Positions 63,801-64,000 of a DNA stretch of 64,000 nucleotides are shown one piece after another. The stretch covers positions 63,752,257 to 63,816,256 of the forward strand of contig CP154956.1 in NCBI GenBank assembly GCA_039621445.1. Direction: 5' to 3'. The notes beneath the pieces are model-generated. The model made no database searches, was not told the origin of the DNA, and saw nothing but the letters and a program-made list of their open reading frames with translations. Both the position numbers and the translations under genes were made by a program. This stretch comes from Euglena gracilis (Eukaryota > Euglenida > Euglenophyceae > Euglenales). Position 1 is the stretch's first letter. Each line of letters begins with the position of its first letter.

Positions 63801-64000
63801 CAGGCACTTGGCACCCCCTCCTCCACCTTCTTGTCCCGAACCCACTCATCCACTAGGTCACACAAGGCCATGTGCCTCTCCCCCGTCAGGTGGATGGGCC
63901 TCTGTTTCTTTGCCACAGATCCCAGTTTTAATTCGATTTTCCCTTCCCCCAGGGGCCCCCGAACGATTCTTTCCCCCCAAATCCTGTCTCGGAGAACCTC
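60863..64000 (-). CDS. Pol polyprotein (RT, RNase H, integrase) of Ty3-like element 2, partial at 5' end
   Basis: The frame is open from the window edge (64000, upstream start not seen) to TAG 60863-60865. Counting from the GTG at 63916: VVDLKDAFHQ at 92-100, ANPYVDDIIVG with YVDD at 154-157, CGHILGG and FLGFTNYYSSYVKEYA, then RNase H (RVDASDKAVGAALEQ, TDHKSLEAWA, VADALSRWAYPAS). An acidic and Pro/Gly-rich linker follows, then the HHCC zinc module (HHGDAGHPG, CEICQAC). The integrase core is DSVAVDLF, TSDRGPHFTSAWW and NGRAEVAGQRV, so all three D,D,E residues are there. It was probably functional until recently; the two downstream TAGs are the main damage seen. Confidence 0.88.
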   Translation of the reverse strand, partial: EVLRDRIWGERIVRGPLGEGKIELKLGSVAKKQRPIHLTGERHMALCDLVDEWVRDKKVEEGVPSAWSSPTFVVAKKQGKWRGVVDFRALNEATVTDAYPLPRIEDILVNQGRRHLFSVVDLKDAFHQVPLHEDSRPYTCCSTPRGSKQWCVVVMGLKNGVAIFQGVIDNSLRDVADVANPYVDDIIVGTEWCGTEEATLEAHDKDIRRVLGALREHRLVVDKNKCRFFVREVEFCGHILGGGKRRPAPGKLMALEKWEEPRTITALRGFLGFTNYYSSYVKEYARYAAPLMELLKVGRVEGKKGSKKPVKFGQVEREAFTALKQELLRGLELHTINPDQPFILRVDASDKAVGAALEQFLEPTEGMPTAVEATTRKTVPVAFCSRKLTAGQVKSWSPREKETYAIILALQKWASYIGLQPVLVLTDHKSLEAWAKETLDTPSGPAGRRGRWHEMFSRFDLHVVYIPGKENVVADALSRWAYPASKAFADISLHGGEEDDEAMRAMIEEERREERECGTPHGGEELHVAVTTRSGRDTAAQHRPGPSPAEGEGAEDSVPGGPGPDPTGGEGPVDAPSGDSGAILMGGEGPGVPGLDTRETRGSRRAHLFVDEFGNEQPARRGGPEEHQPGRRGMSEDLQPTPLIDDPHRGDLGEPVGEPISLSPDTGVHTQEEVEEDPSIPVMDRDWSRAYGTCPVWGPVYASVQAPAGDWPEGVRLYGEKMYTDGLLCVPTSLIGLVVRAHHGDAGHPGASRLWHQMGRWYRFADPRGAEKITQGIQRQCEICQACDPSRAPFKCALEATPVPPFLMDSVAVDLFAMPEVTHEGQVYDYLALCVDRESGWTVATPHKYKGLTAEVVAKSMFCHWDMFGVPSVVTSDRGPHFTSAWWQTMCAAIGVRRAYGQAYHHQANGRAEVAGQRVMNTLSKLIADLSEKDASWVVLLPKALRHLHDVPGESGLSPYDVVFGRHRPLQGLPHQPPREAEGAADFMAWMRAMDEKVASTLNALHAKRWASINAKKRDPPPLEVGAKVWYRPETQPGTDKLATK

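Larger units (their letters stand above)
59797..64000 (-). mobile_element. Ty3-like LTR retrotransposon 2 (chromovirus-like), runs off the right edge
   Basis: Reading leftwards: RT, RNase H, linker, integrase in one open frame, chromodomain tail with stops, extra ORF. Gag, protease and any methyltransferases would lie beyond 64000. It is younger than element 1, since its pol frame is open for over 3.1 kb. Confidence 0.82.

Overview
The window looks like nuclear DNA of a repeat-rich unicellular eukaryote, probably an alga or other protist. The evidence is a host gene cut into short exons by introns of up to about 14.6 kb, two Ty3-like LTR retrotransposons, one with a chromodomain, dozens of small inverted-repeat elements edged by long G or C runs, and interstitial TTAGGG arrays. 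The host gene is a class I (E. coli AroG-type) DAHP synthase homologue. That family is usual in bacteria, fungi and some protists but not in animals, and plants use class II, so it argues against both. At least two introns fit GC-AG boundaries. The exact lineage cannot be fixed from the sequence; an alveolate or stramenopile is a guess only.

Layout. 1-12.7 kb: the end of a possible LINE reverse transcriptase ORF, then repeats. These include a 1.8-kb inverted-repeat element that carries a PHD-finger ORF (4.4-6.2 kb), a broken gene with an acidic region and a possible HTH region (7.9-8.5 kb), and a TIR element with tandem repeats and a C tract of about 230 bp (9.9-11.8 kb). 12.8-42.7 kb: eight exons of the DAHP synthase-like gene on the + strand. 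Its introns are packed with palindromes, minisatellites, further broken PHD-finger elements, a tRNA-like sequence, TTAGGG arrays, foldbacks and CA/C-rich elements. The exon carrying the C-terminus was not found. 42.7-47.4 kb: low-information sequence and repeats.

47.45-56.06 kb: a decayed + strand Ty3-like retrotransposon. In order it has a primer-binding site, a long coiled-coil and Pro-rich gag, a capsid, a basic tail, a Dam-like (NPPF) methyltransferase domain, a phage-type cytosine-C5 methyltransferase ORF, an aspartic protease, reverse transcriptase and RNase H, but no integrase. A second, intact Dam-like ORF follows at 56.5-57.4 kb. 59.8-64 kb: a related retrotransposon on the - strand, running off the right edge. 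It has RT, RNase H and integrase in one open frame, a chromodomain tail interrupted by stops, and an extra downstream ORF.

Three things stand out: the two-methyltransferase cassette inside a Ty3-like element; the DAHP synthase homologue that keeps the fold but has lost most PEP-binding residues and one metal ligand; and a family of inverted-repeat elements that carry a PHD-finger protein. All alignments were made by eye and from memory of the families. No search was run.
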